Below, one piece after another: positions 17,023 to 26,313 of a stretch of 64,000 bases of DNA. Location of the stretch: assembly GCF_036026595.1 (NCBI RefSeq), contig NZ_JARZFX010000007.1:92819-156818 (forward strand). Direction: 5' to 3'. The position numbers were made by a program, and so were the translations under genes. The notes under the pieces were generated by a model. It saw only the letters and a list, made by a program, of their open reading frames with translations, searched no databases and was not told where the DNA came from. This DNA comes from Virgibacillus_P tibetensis (GTDB lineage: Bacteria > Bacillota > Bacilli > Bacillales > Amphibacillaceae). Each line of letters opens with the position of its first letter. The first letter of the stretch is position 1.

Positions 17023-17739
17023 ATGCAAAAAAAATATATGGCAATCTATTATGAATTAGTTAAAAAAATCCAGACAGAGGAATGGCCCACGTCAACGATG
17101 CTACCATCCGAAAATGAGTTGACAGGAATGTATTCCACTTCACGTGAGACGATAAGAAAAGCATTAAATCTACTGTCTCAAAACGGATATATTCAAAAAT
17201 TGCGCGGTAAAGGGTCCGTAGTTATTGATGTAAATAAAGTGGATTTCCCAGTGTCTGGGATAGTCAGCTTTAAAGAATTAACGGACAATCTGGGGTTAGA
17301 CACGAAAACTACTGTCACTGAGTTATCGTACCTGGAATCGGCAAGTAATGTTCATAAAGTGTTGGGTAGTGAGGAACAGCACAAGATTTGGAAGGTATTT
17401 CGCGTTCGTGGAATTTCTGGTGAAACGGTAATTTTAGATAAAGATTACTTCAACGAAAAATATGTACCTATGCTTTCCGAATCTATTTGTGAGAACTCTA
17501 TTTATGCGCATTTAGAAAATGAGCTGGGCTTAAGCATAAGCTTTGCCCAAAAGGAAATCATTGTGGAAGAGCCAACAGATGAAGATCGGATGCTATTGGA
17601 CTTAGAAGGTTATTCAAATGTTGTGGTTATCAAAAGTTTGGTGTATCTAGAGGATACAAGCTTGTTTCAATATACAGAGTCAAGACATCGTCCTGATAAA
17701 TTCAGATTCGTGGACTTTGCTAGAAGAATTAAAAATTAA
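17023..17739 (+). CDS. treR: GntR-family trehalose operon repressor
   Basis: A 238-residue repressor, the same length as B. subtilis TreR. The N-terminal winged helix of the GntR/HutC type holds LPSENELTGMYSTSRETIRKALNLLSQNGYIQKLRGKGS (about residues 26-64); the C-terminal UTRA domain (about 75-235) binds the effector, trehalose-6-phosphate in the known relative. It should bind the two palindromes before treP. TGAGGT (17011-17016) lies 6 bases before the ATG at 17023; an ATG at 17017 abuts the ribosome binding site and is not favoured. Third gene of the operon. Confidence 0.92.
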   Translation: MQKKYMAIYYELVKKIQTEEWPTSTMLPSENELTGMYSTSRETIRKALNLLSQNGYIQKLRGKGSVVIDVNKVDFPVSGIVSFKELTDNLGLDTKTTVTELSYLESASNVHKVLGSEEQHKIWKVFRVRGISGETVILDKDYFNEKYVPMLSESICENSIYAHLENELGLSISFAQKEIIVEEPTDEDRMLLDLEGYSNVVVIKSLVYLEDTSLFQYTESRHRPDKFRFVDFARRIKN

Positions 17740-17747
17740 TATCGAAA

Positions 17748-17786
17748 AGTCGTTCTGTTATTCGTATACAGAGCGGCTTTTTATTT
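17748..17786 (+). terminator. Terminator of the trehalose operon
   Basis: 11-bp stem AGTCGTTCTGT / ACAGAGCGGCT (two G-T pairs) with a T-rich tail. Confidence 0.85.
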
Positions 17787-17916
17787 TAATTTGCATCTAT
17801 AAAACGCTCTGACAGCAAGAGCCAAGTCCAGCGCGGGCGCCCCTCACTTTATTAAGCATATGTAAATTTTATAAAAAATAACTTAAAACGGTTGCTGCCC
17901 TCATATTTATATTATA

Positions 17917-17930
17917 TGCTTATATAAGCA
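17917..17930. promoter_or_regulatory. Probable ArsR operator (14-bp palindrome)
   Basis: TGCTTATATAAGCA is a perfect palindrome 35 bases before the arsR start, inside the AT-rich promoter region. Operators of ArsR/SmtB regulators are of this kind; assignment is by position. Confidence 0.65.
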
Positions 17931-17965
17931 CTTAATTATATAGTTGCTAAAAGGGGATGATGTAT

Positions 17966-18298
17966 ATGCTGAAAACGGAAATAACCCTGGAAGAAATGGT
18001 TCCGATTTTAAAATTACTAGGTGATCGAACTCGTTTAACTATATTCAGCTTACTACGTACGAAACAGGCATGTGTATGTGAATTAGTAGAAGCACTTGAA
18101 ATGTCCCAGCCATCCATAAGTCAGCATTTACGTAAATTACGAGATGCTAAGCTGGTGAAAGAAGAGAGAAGAGGCCAATGGATTTATTATTCGATAAATG
18201 AAGAAACAACACATTATTTACTAGTTGAACATGTGTTGAAGTTCGTTCCTGATCAGCCTGATCTTATAGAAAAAATGAAACAGGCTAAGGGATGTTAG
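17966..18298 (+). CDS. arsR: ArsR-family arsenic-responsive repressor
   Basis: A 110-residue ArsR/SmtB winged-helix repressor. The metalloid-sensing Cys pair is ACVCELVEAL, followed by the recognition helix in MSQPSISQHLRKLRDAKLV and the wing EERRGQWIYYSI. Binding of As(III)/Sb(III) by the Cys residues releases the operator. Three candidate ATGs lie at 17957, 17960 and 17966; AAAAGGGG (17949-17956) is best spaced for 17966. First gene of arsRBC. Confidence 0.92.
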   Translation: MLKTEITLEEMVPILKLLGDRTRLTIFSLLRTKQACVCELVEALEMSQPSISQHLRKLRDAKLVKEERRGQWIYYSINEETTHYLLVEHVLKFVPDQPDLIEKMKQAKGC

Positions 18299-18325
18299 TC
18301 TGTATTACGTGGGAGGATTAACAGA

Positions 18326-19624
18326 TTGGATGTATTAACAGTTTTAGCACTACTTATATTTTTAATAACACTTGTATTAGTTATTTGGCAACCGAAGAAC
18401 CTGGGGATTGGTTATTCAGCACTATTTGGAGCTATTCTTGCATTAATCGCAGGCGTTGTTACATTTGAAGATGTGGTTGCAGTAACAGATATTGTGTGGA
18501 ACGCAACCCTGGCATTTGTTGCCATCATTATCATCTCGTTGGTTTTGGATGAGATAGGATTTTTCGAATGGGCTGCATTACATATGGCCCGTTTAGCTAA
18601 TGGCAGCGGTGTGAAAATGTTTATTTATATTACTGTACTAGGTGCAGTTGTTGCTGCTTTATTTGCAAATGATGGTGCTGCACTCATTCTTACACCAATT
18701 GTACTGGCGATGGTCCGGGCGCTGAAGTTTAAAGATACATTTATTTTGCCGTTTATTATGGCCAGCGGATTCATTGCTGATACCACGTCACTGCCATTTG
18801 TTGTGAGTAATTTAGTTAACATCGTTTCTGCAGACTTTTTTGACATCGGGTTTATCGAATATGCATCTCGTATGGTTATTCCTAACATTTTTTCATTACT
18901 GGCAAGTATTACGGTACTTTATCTGGTATTTAAGAAAGACATACCGAAAAACTATGATACTAACGAATTGAAAGAGCCGAGAAGTGCTATCAAAGACGAA
19001 AAGATGTTCCGAATATCCTGGGTAGTTTTAGGTGTATTACTGATTGGTTACTTTACCAGTGAATTCCTGAACATTCCAGTATCCTTTGTGGCCGGGGCAG
19101 TTGCCATTATTTTCTTATTGATGGGTCGAAACAGTAAAGCAGTTGAAACCGTTAAGGTAGTTAAAGGAGCTCCGTGGTCGATCGTATTTTTCTCCGTTGG
19201 TATGTACGTAGTTGTTTATGGACTGCGAAATGTTGGAATGACTGATTTGCTTGCTAATGTACTCAATCTTGCAGTCGATCAAGGTTTATTTGTTGCAACA
19301 ATGTCAATGGGCTTCATCGCCGCTGTCTTATCTTCCTTAATGAATAATATGCCAACAGTTATGATAGACGCATTGGCCATTGCAGACACGAATGCTACGG
19401 GAGTAGTAAAAGAAGGGCTGATTTATGCAAATATTATTGGTAGTGACCTTGGGCCGAAGATTACACCAATTGGCTCACTTGCGACACTTCTATGGCTTCA
19501 CGTACTGAAAACAAAAGGAGTGAAAATTTCATGGGGATACTACTTTAAAGTCGGATTAATCTTAACTATACCAACATTATTTATAACATTAATCGGGTTG
19601 TATTTAACCTTAATTCTATTCTAA
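18326..19624 (+). CDS. arsB: Arsenite efflux permease, ArsB family
   Basis: A 432-residue integral membrane carrier of the ArsB/NhaD superfamily with about 11-12 hydrophobic segments, exporting arsenite (and antimonite) by exchange with protons. Typical sequence features are FANDGAALILTPIVLAM (about 112-128) and the late SSLMNNMPTVMIDAL and GSDLGPKITPIGSLATLLWL. No arsA ATPase gene is present, so it should work as a secondary carrier. TTG start with GGGAGG nine bases ahead. Note that it is ArsB rather than the Acr3 type found in the B. subtilis ars operon. Confidence 0.92.
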   Translation: MDVLTVLALLIFLITLVLVIWQPKNLGIGYSALFGAILALIAGVVTFEDVVAVTDIVWNATLAFVAIIIISLVLDEIGFFEWAALHMARLANGSGVKMFIYITVLGAVVAALFANDGAALILTPIVLAMVRALKFKDTFILPFIMASGFIADTTSLPFVVSNLVNIVSADFFDIGFIEYASRMVIPNIFSLLASITVLYLVFKKDIPKNYDTNELKEPRSAIKDEKMFRISWVVLGVLLIGYFTSEFLNIPVSFVAGAVAIIFLLMGRNSKAVETVKVVKGAPWSIVFFSVGMYVVVYGLRNVGMTDLLANVLNLAVDQGLFVATMSMGFIAAVLSSLMNNMPTVMIDALAIADTNATGVVKEGLIYANIIGSDLGPKITPIGSLATLLWLHVLKTKGVKISWGYYFKVGLILTIPTLFITLIGLYLTLILF

Positions 19625-19645
19625 AAATCAAGAGGAGTGATTTAG

Positions 19646-20068
19646 TTGTCTAAAAAGCCTATACTATATTTTCTGTGTACAGGAAACTCATGCCGTAGCC
19701 AAATGGCGGAAGGTTTTGGCAAAAAGCACCTTAGTGAAAGATGGGATGTAAGAAGTGCAGGTATTGAAGCACACGGTTTGAATCCATTAGCAGTCAAAGC
19801 AATGAGCGCAGTAGACATTGATATTAAAGATCAGGAATCAAGCGTGATTGATCAGGAAATTTTAAATAATGCAGAATTCGCAGTTACCTTATGTGGGGAT
19901 GCACGGGATAATTGTCCGGTGACGCCATCCCATGTAAAAAGGGAGCATTGGGGTTTTGATGACCCAGCGAAAGCGGAAGGTACCGATGAAGAAAAATGGC
20001 AAGTGTTTGAGCGGGTCCGGGATCAAATAGAGGCACGTATTATTCAATTCAAAGAAACAGGGAAATAA
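19646..20068 (+). CDS. arsC: Thioredoxin-coupled arsenate reductase
   Basis: Reduces arsenate to arsenite for export by the neighbouring ArsB. The 140 residues show the low-molecular-weight phosphatase-like loop with Cys11 (LCTGNSCRSQ) and the resolving pair Cys83 and Cys90 (TLCGDARDNCP), which equal Cys10, Cys82 and Cys89 of B. subtilis ArsC. Thus the three-Cys relay coupled to thioredoxin is complete. TTG start with GAGGAGTGA ahead, 21 bases after arsB. Last gene of the operon. Confidence 0.95.
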   Translation: MSKKPILYFLCTGNSCRSQMAEGFGKKHLSERWDVRSAGIEAHGLNPLAVKAMSAVDIDIKDQESSVIDQEILNNAEFAVTLCGDARDNCPVTPSHVKREHWGFDDPAKAEGTDEEKWQVFERVRDQIEARIIQFKETGK

Positions 20069-20073
20069 CGTAT

Positions 20074-20116
20074 AAAAGCGTCAGTTGGAGTAATTAACCA
20101 GCTGACGCTTTTGTTA
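20074..20116 (+). terminator. Terminator of the ars operon
   Basis: A stem of about 15 bp (AAAAGCGTCAGTTGG with CCAGCTGACGCTTTT, one G-T pair) and a T-rich tail just after arsC. Confidence 0.9.
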
Positions 20117-20257
20117 TTTCTTTGTAATAGCAATGTACAGCAACGAAATGAGCCTCCGGATTTAATGATTTCTGAAAAATCAATTGCAATTACCTAAAAA
20201 CCAGCTTGGAACAATGAACTCGAAACTGTACCAGGATGTGCCCATTTCAGCATAGAT

Positions 20258-20287
20258 AAAAAAGAGACTGCTCATCACAGTCTCTTC
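20258..20287 (-). terminator. Terminator of the small membrane protein gene
   Basis: On the minus strand AAGAGACTG pairs with CAGTCTCTT and runs into a T tract (A run at 20258-20263 on the plus strand). Confidence 0.85.
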
Positions 20288-20299
20288 TGCAACTAAAGT

Positions 20300-20479
20300 T
20301 TACGATTTTTTGCTCTTCTTTTCATTAGGAATGTACTTTGTGTAATATGCTGCGAATAACAAGGAGATAAAAGATAACCCCCATGATACAATTCCATTCC
20401 ACTGGAAATCTGTTCGCAAGCCAATTAATAAAATGATTCCACTGAGAGCGATAAAGAAAGCTGTCAAATAACGTTTCAC
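20300..20479 (-). CDS. Small two-helix membrane protein
   Basis: A 59-residue protein with two hydrophobic segments (about residues 4-20 and 28-45) and a Lys-rich C-terminus (NEKKSKKS), no family recognised. The frame is open further upstream, but GGGGTG lies 6 bases before the GTG at 20479, which therefore decides the start. Own promoter region and own terminator indicate a real single-gene unit. Confidence 0.65.
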   Translation of the reverse strand: MKRYLTAFFIALSGIILLIGLRTDFQWNGIVSWGLSFISLLFAAYYTKYIPNEKKSKKS

Positions 20480-20596
20480 GTATAACACCCCAATGTTAGG
20501 TATGATCGTGCTAAATTTCCTATCCACTCTATTTATAGATATGTTTATCTCTATTTATACCATAATAATAGGTGAAGTTTAAATAGACTGGCTTAA

Positions 20597-21544
20597 TTAA
20601 TTTCCAGCAACATCTCTTTTTGTAAAGAATATCCAAGATAAAAGAAGGAAAAAGGCATAATAAATGATCAACATTAGTATGGAAAAACCTAGAGTCATCC
20701 CATCAATCCAAGGGGCATTTCCATGCGTATACTGACTTAAATCTGTATTTGCAAACAGAATATACTTTGCCCAACTCCGCTCAGCGAAAAACACAACAAT
20801 TTGATTGCCGGCCATCATTAGGAAAATGGCAGTTCCAATTGCAAGCGCACTGTTTCGAAAGATGGTTGATATCATGAATGCAAATGTAGCCATCATAACC
20901 AAGTTAACTAGTTTATAGCCATATCCTGAAACAATTTCACCAATCACAGGAACATATGCCAAACCAGTACTTTTCTCTATAACAATTGATGGATTGAGGC
21001 CATCTAGACCGAAGAAAATAGCCCCGATAATTAACGAAAAAAATAAAACAAATAGCAACGTAAAGAGAGCGAACACCAGTACAGATATATACTTGGATAG
21101 CAGGATTTTTGTTCGTGATATTGGACGGATAAGCAGGAGCTTAATTGTTCCCCATCTGAACTCATTGGCTACAATTCCGGCTGCAATAATTATTGTAAGC
21201 AAGCTCACTAGTGATAACAATAACTGATTTTCCAGTACAAATTGCCATGTTCCAAAGCCAGTAGGCTGTATGTCATGCTCTAGGTAATAATTGTTCTCTT
21301 CAATGAGATGCGAATTCATACCATCAAAATACTCTTCTTCTTCTTTAACATATACTTCATTTTCCTCGTGTAATACCTCTCGCCAATTGTCCTGGTCGTA
21401 GTTATCTGCAGTTTTCTCATATGTATTCGTTAAAAAACCCAGACCGATAATTAATAGAGCGAGTATGATGTACATAGCCCAAGTAGATTTACGTATATAT
21501 GTTTTAATCAGTTCATTATAAATTAGCTTGAAAAAGTTACTCAA
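20597..21544 (-). CDS. ABC-2 type transporter permease
   Basis: A 315-residue permease with about six membrane segments: one near the N-terminus (about residues 23-43), a large extracytoplasmic Glu/Asp-rich loop (about 45-105), then five more to the end. Partner of the ATPase gene directly upstream. Best start is a TTG at 21544, inside the last codons of the ATPase gene (TTGAGTAA overlap) with GGAGAGA ahead. Exporters of this build handle peptides, lipids or antibiotics (BcrAB-like); the substrate is unknown. Confidence 0.82.
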   Translation of the reverse strand: MSNFFKLIYNELIKTYIRKSTWAMYIILALLIIGLGFLTNTYEKTADNYDQDNWREVLHEENEVYVKEEEEYFDGMNSHLIEENNYYLEHDIQPTGFGTWQFVLENQLLLSLVSLLTIIIAAGIVANEFRWGTIKLLLIRPISRTKILLSKYISVLVFALFTLLFVLFFSLIIGAIFFGLDGLNPSIVIEKSTGLAYVPVIGEIVSGYGYKLVNLVMMATFAFMISTIFRNSALAIGTAIFLMMAGNQIVVFFAERSWAKYILFANTDLSQYTHGNAPWIDGMTLGFSILMLIIYYAFFLLLSWIFFTKRDVAGN

Positions 21545-22466
21545 TTGTATTCTCTCCAATCAAATCAAAAAATTTATCCTCCAGGGTAGACTTAGATATA
21601 CCTATTTGGTAAATAGAGATATTATGGTTTACCAGTGTTTGAATAATTAAGGGAATAGATTCTTTTTCACTTGTGAAGGAAAGAGAATTACTTGCAGTTG
21701 TCGCATCAATATTGTGATGCTTTTTTATAAGATCAATTGCTTGATTGAGTGGAGTTACTTCCATTTTAATCTGCTGATTTAGGGTCTCCAGATCCGAATC
21801 GACACCACCATTTACCGATTGAATGGCTACAAGTTCCCCATTTTTTATAATGCCAATGCGATCACACATGAGTTCAATCTCTGATAAAAGATGACTGGAG
21901 ATAATTACAGCCACATTTTCCTGTTCCGCTAACCTTCTTATGTATTGGCGAATCTCACGAATTCCGGCGGGATCCAGTCCATTTGTAGGCTCATCCAAAA
22001 TTAAAATAGAAGGATTATGCAGTAATGCTTGGGCTATACCTAAACGCTGACGCATACCCAAAGAGTATTTCCCTACTTTTTCCTTAATTGGATTCTCCAG
22101 GCCTACAAGAGATATTACTTCCTTTAAACGCTCTTGTGAGATGCCAGGCATCATTCTGGCATAATGCATCAAATTCTGCCAACCAGTCATAAAAGGATAC
22201 ATTTCAGGATTTTCGACAATTGCGCCTACCTCCTGAGCTGCTTCTTTAAAGTTGGTTTTGATACTGTTACCAAGGATGTGCACATCCCCGTCTGTAAGTC
22301 CCATTAATCCCACCATCATTCGTATGGTAGTAGTTTTACCTGCTCCGTTTGGACCGATAAAACCAAACACTTCACCTTTATTAATAGTAAAACTAAGTCC
22401 TTTAATAATTTCTTTCTTGCCAATTGTTTTTTTGACATTTATTAATTCCATGGCAATTTGTGACAT
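21537..22466 (-). CDS. ABC transporter ATP-binding protein, BcrA-like
   Basis: A 309-residue nucleotide-binding protein: Walker A GPNGAGKTTTIRM (about 38-50), signature YSLGMRQRLGIAQ (about 135-147), Walker B LILDEPTNGLDP (about 155-166) and the switch His in ISSHLL. The C-terminal 90 residues are the accessory domain common in BcrA-type drug and lantibiotic immunity ATPases. GGAGGT lies 7 bases before the ATG. First gene of a two-gene exporter operon. No two-component system lies next to it, so it is not an obvious bacitracin module. Confidence 0.88.
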   Translation of the reverse strand: MSQIAMELINVKKTIGKKEIIKGLSFTINKGEVFGFIGPNGAGKTTTIRMMVGLMGLTDGDVHILGNSIKTNFKEAAQEVGAIVENPEMYPFMTGWQNLMHYARMMPGISQERLKEVISLVGLENPIKEKVGKYSLGMRQRLGIAQALLHNPSILILDEPTNGLDPAGIREIRQYIRRLAEQENVAVIISSHLLSEIELMCDRIGIIKNGELVAIQSVNGGVDSDLETLNQQIKMEVTPLNQAIDLIKKHHNIDATTASNSLSFTSEKESIPLIIQTLVNHNISIYQIGISKSTLEDKFFDLIGENTIE

Positions 22467-22536
22467 ATATTATACCTCCAATTTACAAACTCCTTAATAG
22501 TACGTTAACTATCGCAAAATAGTTTCAGGAAAAGTA

Positions 22537-22570
22537 AAAAAAGCACCTTGCTTTTTAGTAGCAAGGTGCT
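22537..22570 (-). terminator. Terminator of the yfhE-like gene
   Basis: Minus-strand stem GCACCTTGCT / AGCAAGGTGC followed by a long T run (A run on the plus strand). Confidence 0.85.
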
Positions 22571-22584
22571 GATCGAACTATATT

Positions 22585-22737
22585 TTATTTTAAATCAGGA
22601 TTGTTATTTTTCGCTTCTTTTACCCGTTGCTTCCGATAGCCTCCGGCAATGTCGGCCTGCTTAAAATCTCTGGAATAATGCACTTCCTGAGCATCCGAAA
22701 GCTGCTTATCTTTTGTTGGCTGATATTGATTTCTCAT
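22585..22737 (-). CDS. yfhE: YfhE-family small protein
   Basis: A 50-residue hydrophilic protein with the YfhE family core LSDAQEVHYSRDFKQADIAGG (about residues 14-34). The family is widespread in Bacillaceae and has no known function. An upstream ATG at 22782 gives 15 more residues, but GAAAGGA is spaced for the ATG at 22737, and the family starts close to this point. Single gene with own terminator. Confidence 0.75.
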   Translation of the reverse strand: MRNQYQPTKDKQLSDAQEVHYSRDFKQADIAGGYRKQRVKEAKNNNPDLK

Positions 22738-22886
22738 TTTATAAAAATCCTTTCTTTTAATGATCTTTGTTATATACATCATGTTCCCTGAAATTTGAAA
22801 ATGAAACGTATCCTAGGCCTTTAAGTAATATAAATTTGTAGGTATACTTAAGGTAACTTAAAATTCAAAATATACGAGGTGGAGAC

Positions 22887-24038
22887 ATGAGAGAAGTTGT
22901 TATTGTTGAAGGGTGCCGTACAGCGGTTGGCCGCAGAAAAGGCATGTTTGCAAATTACCGACCAGACGAGCTGGCTGCAGTGGTATTGGATGATTTAGTT
23001 AAACGGGCAACTATTGATAAAGGAATTGTTGAAGATATCATTTTAGGATGTGTGACTCAAGTTAATGAACAAGGAGGGAATATTGCTAGAACAGCCGCCT
23101 TAATTGCGGGGTTTCCAACCCATGTACCAGGAGTAACAATAGATCGTCAATGTGGGTCGAGTCAGCAGGCGGTACACTTTGGTGCACAAGCAATCGCCTC
23201 TGGTGATATGGATATAGTTATTGCAGGCGGCGTGGAAAGCATGACACGTGTTCCCATGGCTTCAAATATGGGAGAGACAAAACCAAGCGAACAATTAACT
23301 GAAAAGTATGAAATTGTTAATCAGGGAATCTCTGCTGAGAGAATAGCTGACCATTGGGGGATTTCCAGAGCAAAGTTGGATGCGTTTTCCTTACAAAGTC
23401 ATGAGCGAGCAATAAAAGCTATTAAACAAGGTAATTACAAAAAGGAAATTGTTCCTGTCGAAGTAACTGATTCTGAGGGAAAAACAAAAGAGGTAAAGGT
23501 GGATGAGGGACCTCGCGAAAATACCTCACTGGAAGTATTGGCAGGATTAAGGACAGTTTTTAAAGAAGATGGGAAAGTCACGGCGGGCAACGCTAGTCAA
23601 ATGAGTGATGGTGCAAGTGCAGTGTTATTAATGTCTCGTGAGAAAGCAGAACAACTAGGTTTAAAACCAAGAGCCAGAATAGTAGCACGTACGGTTATAG
23701 GGTCAGATCCTACATTCATGCTGACAGGACCAATCGCAGCAACAAAGAAGGTCTTAGAGAAAGCGGATTTATCGATTGAGGATATAGAGCGATATGAAGT
23801 GAATGAAGCATTTGCTTCCGTCCCACTAGCCTGGCTGCAGGATACAGGTGCAGACTCGGAAAAACTAAACGTTAACGGTGGGGCAATTGCCTTAGGCCAT
23901 CCATTAGGCGCGACAGGTACAAAGCTACTCGTTTCCTTAGTTAATGAATTAGAGCGTACAGATGGCCGTTATGGACTGCTTGCTATATGTGAAGGAATGG
24001 GAATGGCAAATGCAACGATTATTGAGAAGTTAGATTAG
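22887..24038 (+). CDS. Thiolase (acetyl-CoA C-acyltransferase)
   Basis: A 383-residue thiolase for CoA-dependent cleavage or condensation of acyl-CoA. The nucleophilic Cys lies in DRQCGSSQQAV (about residue 90), the catalytic His in NGGAIALGHPLGATG (about 337-351) and the second Cys in AICEGMGMANATI near the end. CEGMGMA replaces the more usual CIGGGQG, a variant seen in degradative thiolases. Substrate chain length cannot be read from sequence. It stands alone, without the hydratase/dehydrogenase or acyl-CoA dehydrogenase genes of a beta-oxidation operon. The ATG follows GAGGTGGAG. Confidence 0.88.
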   Translation: MREVVIVEGCRTAVGRRKGMFANYRPDELAAVVLDDLVKRATIDKGIVEDIILGCVTQVNEQGGNIARTAALIAGFPTHVPGVTIDRQCGSSQQAVHFGAQAIASGDMDIVIAGGVESMTRVPMASNMGETKPSEQLTEKYEIVNQGISAERIADHWGISRAKLDAFSLQSHERAIKAIKQGNYKKEIVPVEVTDSEGKTKEVKVDEGPRENTSLEVLAGLRTVFKEDGKVTAGNASQMSDGASAVLLMSREKAEQLGLKPRARIVARTVIGSDPTFMLTGPIAATKKVLEKADLSIEDIERYEVNEAFASVPLAWLQDTGADSEKLNVNGGAIALGHPLGATGTKLLVSLVNELERTDGRYGLLAICEGMGMANATIIEKLD

Positions 24039-24170
24039 ATGGTACGGAAGGAAGCTAAGGCAGGAGAGTAAGATTAGAAAGTCCCACCACTGGCAACGGT
24101 TTTTGTTAACTGGTTATTTTTACCTCCCTTTCGTGGTATGATAGGAAAAAAAACTAAGGAGATTCTATCT

Positions 24171-25292
24171 ATGAAAAGGGGTAAGCCAGTATGGGGGCTA
24201 ATTCTATTATTCCTATGCACAGCCTTAGTAGCATGTACTGATAACTCAGCGAAAGATAATGCTATTGTAAAGGATCATAGTGAGAGAGCAGCAGAAAATA
24301 GAGAACCAAAGAAAAGTAAGCAGGAAATAACGCTTACAGCTGTTGGGGATATATTAATTCATGAACGAGTGTATGAGGATGCCAAAATAGATGGTAAATA
24401 TGACTTTATGCCAATGCTTGAACACGTAGAACCATTTATAAATGATTCGACTGTTGCTTTTGCTAATCAGGAAACAATGATTGGGGGGGACGAACTAGGG
24501 TTATCCACCTATCCAAGATTTAACAGCCCACATGAAATTGGAGATGCACTTAAAGATATTGGTATAAATGTTGTTTCTCTAGCCAATAATCATACATTGG
24601 ACCGGGGCGAGGAAGCTGTTGATCAAGCCATTGAATATTGGAAATTCATTGATATGATGTATACAGGTGCATTTAAAAGTCAGGAAGATAGTAATATTAT
24701 TCGTGTGTTGGAAACAAAAGAAGGTATCTCCATTGCTTTTCTGGCGTACACATATGGTACCAATGGCATTCCAGTTCCAACGGGAAAAGATTATCTGGTA
24801 AATTTAATAGAAAAACAACATATGGCAGATGTAATTGCTCTTAGCCTGCATTTTGGCAACGAATACGAAAGAATGCCAAGTGAAGAACAAAAGGAGCTTG
24901 TTCAATTTGCTGCGAATCAAGGTGTGGATATCGTGCTGGGACATCACCCGCATGTTTTACAACCAATGGAATGGGTGATTGGTAAAAATGGGAATAAGAC
25001 TCTAGCAGCTTATTCCCTGGGCAATTTCTTATCAGGACAGTATGAGCTTTACCGCCGAATTGGTGGAATTTTACATGTTACCATTACAAAAAATATTCGT
25101 GGAGAAATAGAGGTTATAGCTCCGCAATTCACTCCAACATTTGTTAAGTTCCAAGATGATGATACTGACTATGAAGTGCTTCCTATGTACCAGCTGAGCA
25201 ATAATGATTTAGCCGGATCGGACATGCATTATGAAGAAATCAAAGCACATATGTCACAATGGATGCCCGAACTTGAATTTCTGGAAAAATAG
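24171..25292 (+). CDS. CapA-family lipoprotein (poly-gamma-glutamate capsule biosynthesis-like)
   Basis: A 373-residue exported protein with a lipobox (LVACT) about 21 residues from the ATG at 24171, which AAGGAG supports against an in-frame start at 24138. The CapA/PGA_cap metallophosphatase-like domain follows: LTAVGDILIHERV (about 55-67), FANQETMIGG, SLANNHTLDRGEEAV (about 134-148), LHFGNEYERMPSEEQ and VLGHHPHVLQPMEW (about 252-265). CapA supports poly-gamma-glutamate synthesis in B. anthracis, yet no capBC genes are present here, so the actual role may differ. Single gene with own terminator. Confidence 0.85.
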   Translation: MKRGKPVWGLILLFLCTALVACTDNSAKDNAIVKDHSERAAENREPKKSKQEITLTAVGDILIHERVYEDAKIDGKYDFMPMLEHVEPFINDSTVAFANQETMIGGDELGLSTYPRFNSPHEIGDALKDIGINVVSLANNHTLDRGEEAVDQAIEYWKFIDMMYTGAFKSQEDSNIIRVLETKEGISIAFLAYTYGTNGIPVPTGKDYLVNLIEKQHMADVIALSLHFGNEYERMPSEEQKELVQFAANQGVDIVLGHHPHVLQPMEWVIGKNGNKTLAAYSLGNFLSGQYELYRRIGGILHVTITKNIRGEIEVIAPQFTPTFVKFQDDDTDYEVLPMYQLSNNDLAGSDMHYEEIKAHMSQWMPELEFLEK

Positions 25293-25307
25293 TAACAATC
25301 CATCATC

Positions 25308-25346
25308 ATGCCCAAATTGTGTTTAAACAGTTTGGGCATTATTTAT
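25308..25346 (+). terminator. Terminator of the capA-like gene
   Basis: Stem ATGCCCAAA / TTTGGGCAT with an AT-rich tail. Confidence 0.75.
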
Positions 25347-25427
25347 ATAAATTAAGCGTATAATTTGATATTATAAATCTATGTTTGCATAATTAAAGGA
25401 TTTTGATACATAAGGGAGATTATTAAG

Positions 25428-26240
25428 ATGGAGTGGAAAAATATATATCGTGGCATGATAATGGGTGCCAGTGATGTAATACCTGGTGTGAGTGGCGGAA
25501 CTATTGCTGTATTACTAGGTATTTATGATAGATTAATCGCCTCTATTAATGGATTTATGAGTAAAGAATGGAAGAAACATATAGGTTTTCTCCTTCCACT
25601 TGGAATAGGGATTATAATAGCAATACTCTCATTGGCTAACTTGCTGGAATGGTTACTTGTTAAATACCCCGGACCAGTACAATTCTTTTTTATGGGGTTA
25701 ATCATAGGTGTTTTGCCGTTGCTGTTTCATAAAGCGGATGCAAGAAGTTCCTTTCAGGCAAAGCATGTTGTGTTATTAATTATTGGGGCAACTATTGTCG
25801 GCTTGATGGTTTTTAATCCAGATGAAGGTACCGTAATTCAACAAATAACATTCTCAACATATATCCTATTATTCTTCTCAGGATTTATTGCCAGTGCTGC
25901 CATGGTTTTACCAGGGATTAGTGGGGCGCTGATTCTAGTGATTGCTGGTGTGTACCCAACTGTTATTTCAGCTATCAGTAATTTAAAACTAGATGTAATT
26001 GCTGTAACAGGAATTGGTATTGTTCTCGGAATTGTAGTTATGAGTAAAATTGTAAACTTTTTTCTGATTAACTATCGAGCAGGTACATTTGCTGTGGTTA
26101 TTGGATTAGTGATTGGTTCTATAATTGTTGTATTCCCGGGATGGCCTAATGAAACTGCGCTTGTGCTTGTAAGTATCGTAGCATTTGCAGCCGGTCTATT
26201 TGCAGCTTATGTTCTGGGGAAAGTGGAATACCGAGCTTAA
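25428..26240 (+). CDS. popT: DUF368 membrane protein, PopT-type polyprenyl-phosphate transporter
   Basis: A 270-residue polytopic protein with about eight hydrophobic segments. It has the duplicated DUF368 motif: GASDVIPGVSGGTIAVLLGIYDR (about residues 14-36) and ASAAMVLPGISGALILVIAGVY (about 154-175). DUF368 proteins were recently shown to be one of two families that recycle undecaprenyl phosphate across the membrane for cell-wall synthesis (PopT). The assignment to the family is firm; the function is taken from characterised members. GGGAG precedes the ATG. Own promoter region; no operon partner. Confidence 0.88.
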   Translation: MEWKNIYRGMIMGASDVIPGVSGGTIAVLLGIYDRLIASINGFMSKEWKKHIGFLLPLGIGIIIAILSLANLLEWLLVKYPGPVQFFFMGLIIGVLPLLFHKADARSSFQAKHVVLLIIGATIVGLMVFNPDEGTVIQQITFSTYILLFFSGFIASAAMVLPGISGALILVIAGVYPTVISAISNLKLDVIAVTGIGIVLGIVVMSKIVNFFLINYRAGTFAVVIGLVIGSIIVVFPGWPNETALVLVSIVAFAAGLFAAYVLGKVEYRA

Positions 26241-26313
26241 GCAAACTGTAAGACAAACGTCAGAAAAATAGATACAATAGAGATTGAAGTAATCATTAAG
26301 GGGTGTTAATGAA

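Noticed and set aside
17801..17850. Short GC-rich patch before arsR
   Set aside because: About 30 bases only; may be a scrap of a dispersed repeat but gives no firm structure.
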